Shown: one piece after another, positions 16,510-24,963 of the stretch
Numbering within the stretch: position 1 is the first letter of the stretch
How the letters are laid out: every line of letters begins with the position of its first letter
Assembly (NCBI GenBank): GCA_036006425.1
Contig: DASYPQ010000027.1
Span: 186,001-250,000 of the forward strand
Origin: DASYPQ01 sp036006425
GTDB taxonomy: Bacteria > Planctomycetota > UBA1135 > GCA-002686595
Direction: 5' to 3'
Length of the DNA: 64,000 nt
Made by a program: the position numbers and the translations under genes
The notes under the pieces: model-generated
Told to the model about the DNA's origin: nothing
What the model saw: only the letters and a program-made list of their open reading frames with translations
The model's database searches: none

Positions 16510-18498
16510 TCAACCGCGGGAAGCGGGCTTCACGAAAGCCAGGAGCAGGATTCCGGGCAGCGCCAGGGCGACCAGGGTCGGTCGCTCGAGATCGAGGAGG
16601 AGCATCGTGTTGTAGGTCGCGTGGAGCAGGACCGCGGGCAGGAGGCTGCGCGTCCGCAGCGTGATCGCGGTGAGCACCATGCCGAGGATCCCCGTCGGCA
16701 CGAAGCGGTAGATCGAGCTGTGCGCGGCCCCGAAGATCACGGCCTCCCAGGCGATGCACGTGAGCGCACCGAGATCGCGGCGCAGGCCCGAGAGCAGCGC
16801 GCCGCGGAAGAAGAGCTCCTCGCAGACCGCGGGTGAGATCGCGAGCAGGAAGATCTGCGCTGCGAGCGGCACGTTCGCGAGGCCCTCGAGGAGCTCGCCG
16901 TGCGCGACGCGCGACGGGAGAGGCAGCACGACGCGCTGCCACGCGAACACGATCTTCGCGAGCGTCGCGAAGGCCGGTGCGAGACAGATCGCCGCGAGCG
17001 CGTGGGAGAGGCGCGGGGGGACGAGCTGGAGAGCCTGCGCGACGGTCTCCTTCGCGCGGCGCGCCGTGCCGCGCGCGGAGAGAAGCGCGAGCGGGAGCAG
17101 GAGCATCCACAGCGTCATGAAGAGGCCCCAAGGGAGGTTCCAGGCCTGCAGCGTCCCGCCGAGCACGTAGACGAGGAAGACCGCGACCCAGGCCCAGCGC
17201 AGCGCGTAGCGCGATTGCACCGAGCGCTGTGCCATCTCCTCCTGGCCGCTCTCGCTCTGGACGAGGCGCTCAGTCCCGAGCGAGCGTGCGAGCTGCGCGA
17301 GCGCCGCGCCCGCCCACGCGGAGCTCGCGACGAACATCCAGATCGCGACGGGAGCCTGGAGGGATCCGCGCAGCGCGTCGCGGAGCGCGAGCGCCGGCCC
17401 GGCGAGCGGCACCGAGGCGAGCAGCCAGTCGAACTCGAGGTCCTGCGACGCGAGCGCCGAGGGCACGAGGCAGACGAGCATCAGCGGGAGCAGCGTGTAC
17501 TGCCCTTCGCGGAACGTTCTCGCGCGCCCGCACACGAGGCACAGGAGCGCGCACAGGAGCACGGCCGCGGGGAGGAACACGCACGCGCCGAGGCAGAGAC
17601 GCTGCGCCTCGAACACGAGCCCCGTGACGGACGCGCCTCCGGCTCCGGGCAACGCGCCGAGTCCGCGCTGGAGACACAGGAGGATGCTCGCGCCATTGAG
17701 GAAGAGCGTCAGGAGCCCCGTCAGGAGCACCGCGCCGAATTTCGCGGCGACGAGCGCGGCCGCGGGCGCCGGCTGTACGAGCAGGGTCTCGAGCGTCCCG
17801 GCCTCGCGCTCTCCCGCGAACACGGAGAGCGCGGCGTAGGATCCGCCGGAGAGGACGACGATCACCGCCAGGAACGGCAGGATGCGACCGAGCAGCGCCC
17901 CGGCGGCGTCCGACGGATCGGCGACGTCGACGGGGAGGACGTCGAGACCGCGCCCAGGGTCGCTGCCGACGAGCGCGGTCGCGCGCGCGGCGCGCTGCTC
18001 GGCCTGGAAAAGATCGAGCGCGCGCTCGACGCGGTGCCGCGCCTGGAGCGCGACGTCGTTCGTTCCGTCGAAATAGAGACGCAGGCCGACGGGCGGATCG
18101 CCGGCGGTCGCGTGCGCGACGAGGACGACGCCGTCCGGGCCCTGCGCGAGGCGCGCGACCTCCGCGCGTTCGGCGATCGACGCGGCCGAGCCCGCGTCGT
18201 CCGGGGAGAGACCCGAGGCGTCCACGGCGCGGACGTCGATCGGAGCCTCCGCGCGCAGGAGCTCGAGGAGACGCTCGCGCGCAGCGAGCGCGTCCACGTC
18301 GCAGGCGACGACGACGGTGCGCATCTCCATCGCGTGCCTCGAAGCCGTCTCGAGCCAGCGCTGGCCGAGGAACACGAGCGGGTAGAGCACCGTCGGCAGC
18401 ACGACGGCGAGCAGCAGCGCGCGCCGGTCGCGGAGGAGGAGGAGCAGCTCGGCGGCGAGCACGACGCGGAACGCGCGCGCTCCCGGGCTACGAGACAC
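16510..18498 (-). CDS. ABC-2 type permease fused to a CPBP intramembrane metalloprotease
   Basis: A 662-residue polytopic protein. The first part (to about residue 430) is an ABC-2/NatB-type permease: an N-terminal helix at 25-45, a large extracytoplasmic loop, then a block of helices after about residue 205. The C-terminal part is a CPBP (Abi/Rce1-like) protease with Glu-Glu-Leu-Phe-Phe-Arg-Gly at 560-566, His593 and His626, the residues expected for catalysis. Its first 11 bases overlap the end of the ATPase gene. It is probably the second membrane subunit of the exporter encoded from 21965 downward. The substrate is unknown. Confidence 0.85.
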   Translation of the reverse strand: MSRSPGARAFRVVLAAELLLLLRDRRALLLAVVLPTVLYPLVFLGQRWLETASRHAMEMRTVVVACDVDALAARERLLELLRAEAPIDVRAVDASGLSPDDAGSAASIAERAEVARLAQGPDGVVLVAHATAGDPPVGLRLYFDGTNDVALQARHRVERALDLFQAEQRAARATALVGSDPGRGLDVLPVDVADPSDAAGALLGRILPFLAVIVVLSGGSYAALSVFAGEREAGTLETLLVQPAPAAALVAAKFGAVLLTGLLTLFLNGASILLCLQRGLGALPGAGGASVTGLVFEAQRLCLGACVFLPAAVLLCALLCLVCGRARTFREGQYTLLPLMLVCLVPSALASQDLEFDWLLASVPLAGPALALRDALRGSLQAPVAIWMFVASSAWAGAALAQLARSLGTERLVQSESGQEEMAQRSVQSRYALRWAWVAVFLVYVLGGTLQAWNLPWGLFMTLWMLLLPLALLSARGTARRAKETVAQALQLVPPRLSHALAAICLAPAFATLAKIVFAWQRVVLPLPSRVAHGELLEGLANVPLAAQIFLLAISPAVCEELFFRGALLSGLRRDLGALTCIAWEAVIFGAAHSSIYRFVPTGILGMVLTAITLRTRSLLPAVLLHATYNTMLLLDLERPTLVALALPGILLLAFVKPASRG

Positions 18499-19270
18499 CG
18501 ACGTCCTCCGGCTCCGGCGTCGCGCCGCCCCGGCGCACGAGCTCGAGGAACACGTCCGCGAGCCAGCGCTTCCCGGTGAGCTCCGACAACTCCGGCAGGG
18601 TGCCGGCCGCGAGCAGGCGCCCGCGGAAGATGACGCCGATGCGGTCGCACAGGCGCTCGGCCTCGGAGAGGACGTGCGTGCTGAACAGGACGCATGTGCC
18701 CGCGGCCCGCCGCGATTCGATGAACTCGATCATCGCGGAGCTCGCCAGGACGTCGAGGCCGGTCGTCGGCTCGTCGAGGATGAGCACCGGCGGATCGTGG
18801 AGCACGGCGCGGGCGATCGACACCTTCTGCCGCTGGCCCGTCGAGAGCGACTCGCAGCGCGCGTCGGCGTACTCGCGCATGCCGAAGCGATCGAGCAGCG
18901 CGCCGATCCTGCCCTCGAGCTCGCCGGACTCGATCCCGTGGAGCTTGCCGAAGTACGCGAGCGTCTCGCGCGGCGTCAGGCGCGGGTAGAGCCCCGTCGT
19001 GCCGGAGAGGAAGCCGATGCGGCGCCGGACCTCCAGCGGATCCGCCGCCACGTCGACGCCGTCGATCCGGGCCGTGCCCGACGTGGGCGCGAGCAGCGTC
19101 GCGAGGACGCGCAACGTCGTCGTCTTGCCTGCGCCGTTCGGCCCGAGCATCCCGTAGATCTCCCCGGCGCGGCAGTCGAGGTCGAGGCCGCACAGGGCCT
19201 CCACCTTGCCGCGCTTCGGGTCGACGAAGACCTTGCGCAGCCCGATCGCTTCGACGGCGAGGCGGCTCAT
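18488..19270 (-). CDS. natA: ABC transporter ATP-binding protein (NatA-like)
   Basis: A 260-residue nucleotide-binding subunit. Walker A reads Gly-Pro-Asn-Gly-Ala-Gly-Lys-Thr-Thr, the signature Leu-Ser-Thr-Gly-Gln, and Walker B Leu-Ile-Leu-Asp-Glu-Pro with Thr-Gly-Leu-Asp after it; the switch histidine follows in Ser-Thr-His-Val. This is the NatA/CcmA subclass that powers ABC-2 exporters. Its ATG at 19270 overlaps the stop of the NatB-like permease (ATGA), and its end overlaps the permease-CPBP gene, so all three subunits should be made together. Confidence 0.92.
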   Translation of the reverse strand: MSRLAVEAIGLRKVFVDPKRGKVEALCGLDLDCRAGEIYGMLGPNGAGKTTTLRVLATLLAPTSGTARIDGVDVAADPLEVRRRIGFLSGTTGLYPRLTPRETLAYFGKLHGIESGELEGRIGALLDRFGMREYADARCESLSTGQRQKVSIARAVLHDPPVLILDEPTTGLDVLASSAMIEFIESRRAAGTCVLFSTHVLSEAERLCDRIGVIFRGRLLAAGTLPELSELTGKRWLADVFLELVRRGGATPEPEDVGVS

Positions 19271-20667
19271 CGCGATCCCTTCGGCGAGCGCAGGAGGCCG
19301 AGGAAGTTGCTCCACGCGGTGCCCGACTCCGCGACGAGCAGCGATTCGCGCGAGAGGATCCAGAGGGACAGCGCGATCGCGCCGACCGAGAGCGCGGCGA
19401 GGGACGCGGCCGTGATCGCGTAGGGGAGCGCGATCGCTTCCCCGCGCAGGAGGCTGCGGAAGCACAGGACCACGTTGATCACGGGGATGTTCGCCATCGC
19501 CGGCGTCAGCACGATGCCCGGCAACGTGCCCGCCATCGCGGGGACGACGAACAGGATCTGCACGGGACCGAGGAGCGCCTGGCCTTCCTTGAACGTCCGC
19601 GCGAGGGCCGCGACGCCGGTCAGGACGGAGCTGACGAAGAACGCGAAGAGCAGGAGCAGCGGCGCGACCTGGAACAGCGCGCGCACGGGGAGGTCCACTT
19701 GCGCGCTCGCGTTCGAGGGGAGCATGCGCAGGAGGTGCTCCGCCGAGAGCGCGAGGGCCGTCAGGTTCAGGCACGTCGCGAGCAGCGCGCCGGCGCACAC
19801 GGCCAGGATCTTGCCGAGGTGGACCGCGTTGCGCGGGACCGGCAGGAGGAGCGTCGTCTCCGCGGTGCGGCGCTCGCGCTCGCCGCAGGTCATGTCGACG
19901 GCCGGGAAGAAGGCGCCCATCACGGCCATGATCACGAAGAGCAGCGGGAGGATGTAGGAGAGGATGTACGCGCCGACCGCGCGGAGCGGTGCGACGTTGC
20001 GCGCCGGCTCGCGGACGAAAGGCTCGAGCGCGGCACCCTTGCTGCCCGCGGCCTCCGCCGAACGCTCGCGCAGGTCGCGCACGTAGGTCGGCATCCGCCT
20101 CTGGATGCGCGCGAGCGCGATCTGCGACGTCGGGTTCGAGCTGTCGTAAAGGACCTCCGCGCGGTCCCGGGCGCCGTCGGGCGTGCTGCCGAAGTAGAGG
20201 ACCGCGTCCGGCCGCTCGTCCGGGTCGTCGCCGCGCGCGCGCTGCGGACCCGCGGCGACCCACGCGTGTGCCGCCGCCTTCTCGATCGGTGCGCGCGAGC
20301 CGAGGACGAACACCCGATCGAGCTCGACCTCCGGCTCGCCCGCCGCACCATCGGGAGCGGCGCCGGGCGGCGGAGCGCCGCGCGGCGAGCGTTCGAGCGC
20401 TTCCGCGAGCGCCGGCGGCTCGAGCCCAGGGCTCTCCGCGGCGATCCCGACGCGCACCTCGGTGTGCTCGCGCTTTCCCTCGACGAAGAGCGAGCCCTGG
20501 ATCATGCACCAGAAGAGGAACGGATACAGGACGATCGGGAGCACGAGCGTGTAGAGCGTCGTCTGCCGGTCGCGGAAGCTCGCGACGAGCTCCTTCCGCG
20601 CGACGGAGAACGTCGCGTCGAGGAACGACGGCGCGCGGCCGGTCGCGGGACGGGAGCGCTCGCTCAC
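19267..20667 (-). CDS. natB: ABC-2 type permease (NatB-like)
   Basis: A 466-residue membrane protein: one helix near residues 38-58, a large Pro/Ala/Gly-rich extracytoplasmic loop of about 170 residues, then five or six helices. The segment after the loop contains Cys-Gly-Glu-Arg-Glu-Arg-Arg-Thr-Ala-Glu-Thr, the conserved coupling stretch of NatB-type permeases (Gly-Glu-Arg-Glu-x-x-Thr). The start is the GTG at 20667, overlapping the stop of the M24 peptidase gene as GTGA. It pairs with the ATPase directly downstream. Confidence 0.85.
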   Translation of the reverse strand: MSERSRPATGRAPSFLDATFSVARKELVASFRDRQTTLYTLVLPIVLYPFLFWCMIQGSLFVEGKREHTEVRVGIAAESPGLEPPALAEALERSPRGAPPPGAAPDGAAGEPEVELDRVFVLGSRAPIEKAAAHAWVAAGPQRARGDDPDERPDAVLYFGSTPDGARDRAEVLYDSSNPTSQIALARIQRRMPTYVRDLRERSAEAAGSKGAALEPFVREPARNVAPLRAVGAYILSYILPLLFVIMAVMGAFFPAVDMTCGERERRTAETTLLLPVPRNAVHLGKILAVCAGALLATCLNLTALALSAEHLLRMLPSNASAQVDLPVRALFQVAPLLLLFAFFVSSVLTGVAALARTFKEGQALLGPVQILFVVPAMAGTLPGIVLTPAMANIPVINVVLCFRSLLRGEAIALPYAITAASLAALSVGAIALSLWILSRESLLVAESGTAWSNFLGLLRSPKGSR

Positions 20668-21965
20668 TCGGGGGAGGTGGGCGCGCGCTGCCACGTGCCG
20701 AAGTGGTCCGCGCCGTCCTCGGTGACGAGGACCACGTCCTCGAGGCGGACCCCGAACCGGCCCGGGAAGTAGAGGCCGGGCTCGTCGGAGAGCGTCATGC
20801 CGCTCGCGAGCGGCACCGCGCTCCCGCCGTCGAAGTACGGATCCTCGTGGCCTTCGACGCCGATGCCGTGGCCGAGGCGGTGCGTGAACTCGGCGAACCC
20901 GGGCGCGAATCCGCGCTGGACGAGCGCCGCGCGCGCCGCGCGGTCGACGTCGCCGCACAGGACGCCGGGGCGGATCGCGTCGAAGCCGGCGAGCTGCGCG
21001 TCGCGCACCGCGTTCCACGCGCGCTCGATCTCGACGCTCGGCTGCCCGTCGAAGATCCACGTGCGCGACTCGTCGCTCTGGTAGCCGTGGAAGTCGCCGC
21101 CCGCGTCGACGAGCAGCAGCGAGCCGCGCTCGAGCGCGCGCTCGTCGGGTTCGCCGTGGGGGAGCGCCGCCGCGGGACCGATCAACGAGAGGTTCCACGC
21201 GCTCGTGAACCCGAGCTTCCGGTGCGCGCGGTCGACGAGCGCCGCGATCTCCGAGCCCTTCATCCCCGGCGCGAGGCGTCGCGCGACGGCGTGCAGCGCG
21301 AGCTGCGTCAGCTCGTTCGCGCGGCGCAGGAGCGCGATTTCGTGGGCGTCCTTGCGCCCGCGCAGGGCGACGAGGATCTCGGAGCCGGCCGCGCTCTCGA
21401 CCCGGTCACGCCCGAGCTGAACGGCCAGGCGCTCGGCGAAGACGTTCCGCAGCGAAGGCTCGATCGCGATGCGCCGGGCGCGGTGCTGCGCGAGCGCGTC
21501 CGCGAGCGGCCGGTAGGGGTACTCGTCCTCCTGCCAGGCGACGACGGGACCGCCTGGACCGGGATCGCTCCCCTTGCGGTCGATCTGCTGGCGCGCCCGG
21601 CTCTCCTCGAACGCGGGGCAGATCCAGAAGTGCGAGCCGTCGGCGAGGACGACCAGCCCGAAGAAGCGCTCCGAGCGGCCCCACGAGACGCCCGCGAGGT
21701 ACGTCATCGTCGCGCCGCCCTCCATGAGGATCGCGTCGAGACCCCGGCCGGCGAGGATCTCCCCGAGGCGACGGCGCCGTGCGGCGCGCTCCTCGGAGCC
21801 GATCGGCTTCACGCTGCCGCGCTGGTCGGAGAGCTCGGAGAAGTCGTCGGCGGCGCGCTCCGGGGTCGTCGTCCTGCACCCCGCCACCGCGCCCGCCGCG
21901 AGGCCCGCGCCCCCGAGCAGGATCGTCCGCCGCGTCGCCGCACGAGGTTCTTGGCTGCGGGGCAT
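20664..21965 (-). CDS. Tat-exported lipoprotein Xaa-Pro peptidase (M24 family)
   Basis: A 433-residue protein. The N-terminus combines a twin-arginine signal (Arg-Arg-Thr-Ile-Leu-Leu) with the lipobox Ala-Val-Ala-Gly-Cys, so it is probably exported folded and lipidated. The C-terminal pita-bread domain has the metal ligands in order: Asp in Val-Asp-Ala-Gly-Gly, Asp in Gln-Ser-Asp-Glu-Ser, His in Leu-Gly-His-Gly-Ile-Gly, Glu in Asp-Glu-Pro-Gly and Glu in Leu-Glu-Asp-Val-Val. M24 enzymes remove residues next to proline. It heads the ABC exporter operon, an unusual setting for a prolidase. Confidence 0.88.
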   Translation of the reverse strand: MPRSQEPRAATRRTILLGGAGLAAGAVAGCRTTTPERAADDFSELSDQRGSVKPIGSEERAARRRRLGEILAGRGLDAILMEGGATMTYLAGVSWGRSERFFGLVVLADGSHFWICPAFEESRARQQIDRKGSDPGPGGPVVAWQEDEYPYRPLADALAQHRARRIAIEPSLRNVFAERLAVQLGRDRVESAAGSEILVALRGRKDAHEIALLRRANELTQLALHAVARRLAPGMKGSEIAALVDRAHRKLGFTSAWNLSLIGPAAALPHGEPDERALERGSLLLVDAGGDFHGYQSDESRTWIFDGQPSVEIERAWNAVRDAQLAGFDAIRPGVLCGDVDRAARAALVQRGFAPGFAEFTHRLGHGIGVEGHEDPYFDGGSAVPLASGMTLSDEPGLYFPGRFGVRLEDVVLVTEDGADHFGTWQRAPTSPE

Positions 21966-22059
21966 CGGCGCGCTCGGGCGCAGAGCCTAGCCCTCCGCCC
22001 GACGAGGGAAAAGGGCACCGCGCGTCGCGACTCAATTCCGCGGGCCGCGCGGATCGATA

Positions 22060-22068
22060 GGAGGTGAC
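22060..22068 (+). promoter_or_regulatory. strong Shine-Dalgarno for lepB
   Basis: AGGAGGTGA stands three bases before the ATG at 22071 and is close to a perfect anti-16S match. It decides the start and is much stronger than most ribosome-binding sites in this window. Confidence 0.75.
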
Positions 22069-22070
22069 CG

Positions 22071-22613
22071 ATGTCCCGGCTCCCCCAGCGGATCGCGACG
22101 CTCCTCCGCGCCCCGCGCCTGCTCGCCGCGGCGGGCTCGGCGGTGCAGTACGTCGGCCTCGGCGTCGTCGCGTACGTCCTTCTCTTCCACCTCTCCGTCG
22201 TGCGCGGGAGCTCGATGAGCCCCGGGATCCACGACGGCGACCGGATCCTCGTCGATCACCTCTCCTACGTGCTCGGCGGCGTGCACCGCGGCGACGTGGT
22301 CGTGCTGCGCTGCCCGTTGGACACGAGCCTCGACTACATCAAGCGCGTGATCGGTCTCCCGGGGGACGAGATCAAGATCGAGCAGGGCGACGTCTTCGTG
22401 AACGGCACGCCGCTCGTCGAGCCCTACGTCGCGCGCCCGGACCGGCGCACGCGGCTCCTCGAAACCGTCGCGCCGGACCACTACTTCGTGCTCGGCGACA
22501 ACCGCGAGCATTCGTCCGACAGCCGCGAGTTCGGCCAGGTGCCGCGCCGGCTGCTGCGCGGCCGCGTCGACCTGCGCGTGTGGCCGCCGCTGCGCGCGGG
22601 CGCCGTCCTGTAG
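22071..22613 (+). CDS. lepB: signal peptidase I
   Basis: A 180-residue type I leader peptidase. One membrane anchor lies at about residues 24-44. The nucleophile Ser48 sits in Gly-Ser-Ser-Met-Ser-Pro, the general base Lys91 in Tyr-Ile-Lys-Arg-Val-Ile-Gly-Leu-Pro-Gly-Asp, and the box Gly-Asp-Asn-Arg-Glu-His-Ser-Ser-Asp-Ser-Arg-Glu-Phe-Gly follows. It removes signal peptides of secreted proteins on the periplasmic face. It is short and single-spanning, like Gram-positive or organelle forms rather than E. coli LepB. It stands alone between divergent and co-directional genes. Confidence 0.93.
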   Translation: MSRLPQRIATLLRAPRLLAAAGSAVQYVGLGVVAYVLLFHLSVVRGSSMSPGIHDGDRILVDHLSYVLGGVHRGDVVVLRCPLDTSLDYIKRVIGLPGDEIKIEQGDVFVNGTPLVEPYVARPDRRTRLLETVAPDHYFVLGDNREHSSDSREFGQVPRRLLRGRVDLRVWPPLRAGAVL

Positions 22614-22748
22614 CGGGACACGCGATTGCGGGTCAAGGCGCGCGTCCGCGGATGCCGAAAGCGGCTCTGACGGGTCCCCCCGGCCGGAAGCGTTGACTTG
22701 GCGGCGGCCCCCGGTTCCCGTGGAGCATTCTCGGTGTCCCATTCGCTG

Positions 22749-23783
22749 ATGCATCCGATTCAAACTGCGCGTTCCGACGGTCCGGTGCAGGGCATCTTCT
22801 CGCCCCGCGAGATCGAGCGGCAGATGCGCATCGAGTTCGAGCGCGCGCAGCGGCACAAGATCCCGATCGTGTGCATGCTGGTCGCCGTCGACCGTCTGGC
22901 GCAGCTCCAGGACCTGTACGGCCACGAATCGGAGCAGGAGATCCTGCGCTCGGCGATCCGCGTCCTGCGCGCGAGCACGCGCGACAGCGATCTCCTGACG
23001 CCTCTCGCCGACGACCGCCTGCTGGCGATCTTCCCGCACACGCCGCCTGACGTCGCCGCCGTGCTCGCCCGGCGCGTGCTCGCGGGCGCGCGCAAGCTCC
23101 GGTTCGAGCGCGACGGACGGACGCTCGGGATCAGCCTCTCGATCGGGGTCGCGCACAACCAGCACGACGGGAGCCTGTCGTTCGACACCCTCGTGCGGGT
23201 CGCGGAGGAGGGTCTCGCCGTCGCCGACGCCGCGGGAGGCGACCGGTTCGTCGAGACCGAGCTGTACCAGCTGTACGAGCAGCGGCGCCAGAAGGACGCC
23301 GAGCGGGCGAGACGCCAGGCCGAATTCGCGGGCGGCGAGCCGGCGGGAGCGAGCCGCGAGGACCGGCTCCTCGAGCTCCTGACGGGCGAGGGCCACGACG
23401 TCCAGAACCTGAAGGGCGTCGATGTCGACACGGTCGTCCGCGCGATCCACAGCCTCCGAAGCGTCGAGTCGGCCGCGGCCACGGCCGGTGGAGAGGGCGA
23501 CGACGCCCTCCGGTCGGCCCGCGAGCGGATCGACGTGCTCGAACGGCGGATCGCGAAGCTCACCCAGATCCTCGGGATCACCGAGGAGGAGCTGCAGCGC
23601 GTCGCGACGATGAAGGGGATCGACCTCGGGATCGCCTCGATCTACCGCACGGTCCAGGGACTCTCGGCGGAGGCGACCCAGCGCGCGCGGAAAGTGGCGA
23701 TGATGCGCGAGATCTTCGAGGCGAACCTCGAGTTCCGCCGGCAGCTGCCGCCCGAGGAACCGCGTCCGGCGAGCAGCGCGTAG
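22749..23783 (+). CDS. degenerate GGDEF-fold protein with coiled-coil C-terminus
   Basis: A 344-residue cytoplasmic protein. About residues 25-165 follow the GGDEF fold (Phe-Glu-Arg-Ala-Gln-Arg-His, then Ile-Gly-Val-Ala-His near the end), but the active-site loop reads Ala-Asp-Asp-Arg-Leu in place of Gly-Gly-Asp-Glu-Phe, so it should not make cyclic-di-GMP. The C-terminal half is charged and helical, with a likely coiled coil around Ser-Ala-Arg-Glu-Arg-Ile-Asp-Val-Leu-Glu. The start is taken as ATG 22749; an in-frame TTG at 22698 is possible. It lies 74 bases before the actin-like gene. Confidence 0.68.
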   Translation: MHPIQTARSDGPVQGIFSPREIERQMRIEFERAQRHKIPIVCMLVAVDRLAQLQDLYGHESEQEILRSAIRVLRASTRDSDLLTPLADDRLLAIFPHTPPDVAAVLARRVLAGARKLRFERDGRTLGISLSIGVAHNQHDGSLSFDTLVRVAEEGLAVADAAGGDRFVETELYQLYEQRRQKDAERARRQAEFAGGEPAGASREDRLLELLTGEGHDVQNLKGVDVDTVVRAIHSLRSVESAAATAGGEGDDALRSARERIDVLERRIAKLTQILGITEEELQRVATMKGIDLGIASIYRTVQGLSAEATQRARKVAMMREIFEANLEFRRQLPPEEPRPASSA

Positions 23784-23857
23784 CCGCGAACGTAGGGAAC
23801 GCACGCTAGGATGTGTTCGCCGAGCCTCGCGCCGCTGCGCGGGCCGGCTGCATCCTC

Positions 23858-24943
23858 ATGACGAACACCACGCTGTCCTCGGCGAGCCAGGACGTCCTCG
23901 ACGACTCGGGCGCGCGACGGGACTCGGGCATCCTCCACGTCGGGATCGACCTCGGCACGTCGCGCACCTCCGTCTCGGCGAGCAACGGGGCGCGCGAGAC
24001 GCTCGCGTCGTACGTCGGCTACCCGCGCGACGTCGTCAGCCGCAAGCTCCTGAAGAAGGACGTCGTCTTCGGCGACGAGGCGATCCGCCACCGGCTCTCG
24101 CTGAACCTCTACCGTCCGCTCGCGCACGGCGTGATCGACTCCGCCGACGCCGCGCGCGCGGACGCGAACCAGAAGGCGGCGCGCGACCTGATCGGCGAGA
24201 TCGTCCGCCGCGCCCGGCCGCGGCCCGGCGACCTCGTCTACGCGGTGATCGGCGCGCCCGCGCAGGCGACGATCCGGAACAAGGAGGCGATCCTCGAGGC
24301 GGCGAAGGAGTCGGTGGACTCCGTGATGCTGTGCTCCGAGCCGTTCAGCGTCGCCTACGGACTCGAGATGCTCGACGAGGTGCTCGTCGTCGACATCGGC
24401 GCGGGCACGACCGACCTATGCCGGATGCACGGCACGATGCCCGAGGACGACGACCAGATCACGAACACCTTCGCGGGCGACTTCGTCGACGACGAGATCA
24501 TGAAGGCGCTGCGGATCGCCTGCCCGGCCGCCGTGTTCACGAAGGAGATGGTCAAGGCGATCAAGGAGAAGCACTCCTCCGTGATGGAGCGCATCGAGCC
24601 GATCGTGATCGAGTTGCCGGTCGACGGGAAGCCGACGAGGTTCGACGTCACCGACGCGATCCGGAACTCGTGCCGCATGATCATTCCGCCGCTCGTCGAG
24701 GGCCTCGGAAAGCTCGTCGCGACGTTCGACCCCGAGTTCCAGAGCGTGCTGAAGAACCGCGTGCTGCTCGCCGGCGGCGGGAGCCGGATCCCGGGCCTCC
24801 CGCTCGCGATCGAGGCGGAAATGAAGTCCCGCCTCGGCGCGGGCAAGGTGATCCGCGTCGAGGAGCCGATCTACGGGGGCGCGAACGGCGCCCTGAAGAT
24901 CGCGCAGGAGATGCCCGACGAGTTCTGGGCGAAGCTGAAGTAG
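23858..24943 (+). CDS. MamK-family actin-like ATPase
   Basis: A 361-residue actin/Hsp70-fold protein. Phosphate-1 is Val-Gly-Ile-Asp-Leu-Gly-Thr-Ser-Arg-Thr, phosphate-2 is Val-Val-Asp-Ile-Gly-Ala-Gly-Thr-Thr-Asp-Leu, and the adenosine motif is Leu-Leu-Ala-Gly-Gly-Gly-Ser-Arg-Ile-Pro-Gly-Leu. The length and motif spacing match MamK/ParM/MreB-like filament formers rather than DnaK. It probably polymerises in the cytoplasm to position some structure; there is no magnetosome gene here. The ATG at 23858 is preferred to an in-frame GTG at 23813. Its last codons lie in a long palindrome shared with the convergent gene. Confidence 0.8.
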   Translation: MTNTTLSSASQDVLDDSGARRDSGILHVGIDLGTSRTSVSASNGARETLASYVGYPRDVVSRKLLKKDVVFGDEAIRHRLSLNLYRPLAHGVIDSADAARADANQKAARDLIGEIVRRARPRPGDLVYAVIGAPAQATIRNKEAILEAAKESVDSVMLCSEPFSVAYGLEMLDEVLVVDIGAGTTDLCRMHGTMPEDDDQITNTFAGDFVDDEIMKALRIACPAAVFTKEMVKAIKEKHSSVMERIEPIVIELPVDGKPTRFDVTDAIRNSCRMIIPPLVEGLGKLVATFDPEFQSVLKNRVLLAGGGSRIPGLPLAIEAEMKSRLGAGKVIRVEEPIYGGANGALKIAQEMPDEFWAKLK

Positions 24944-24963
24944 CGCGCTACTTCAGCTTCGCC
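24928..24963. terminator. 36-bp perfect palindrome, shared convergent terminator
   Basis: Bases 24928-24963 are a perfect inverted repeat with centre between 24945 and 24946 (half-site GGCGAAGCTGAAGTAGCG). It includes the last four codons and stops of both convergent genes. In RNA from either strand it would fold into a hairpin of up to about 16 base pairs. No U-tract follows, so it may act as a Rho-type or structural 3' end. Confidence 0.75.

Noticed and set aside
22698..22748. TTG at 22698 as start of the pseudo-GGDEF gene
   Set aside because: The added 17 residues are not part of the fold and the region reads as untranslated leader; the ATG at 22749 is simpler, though not proven.
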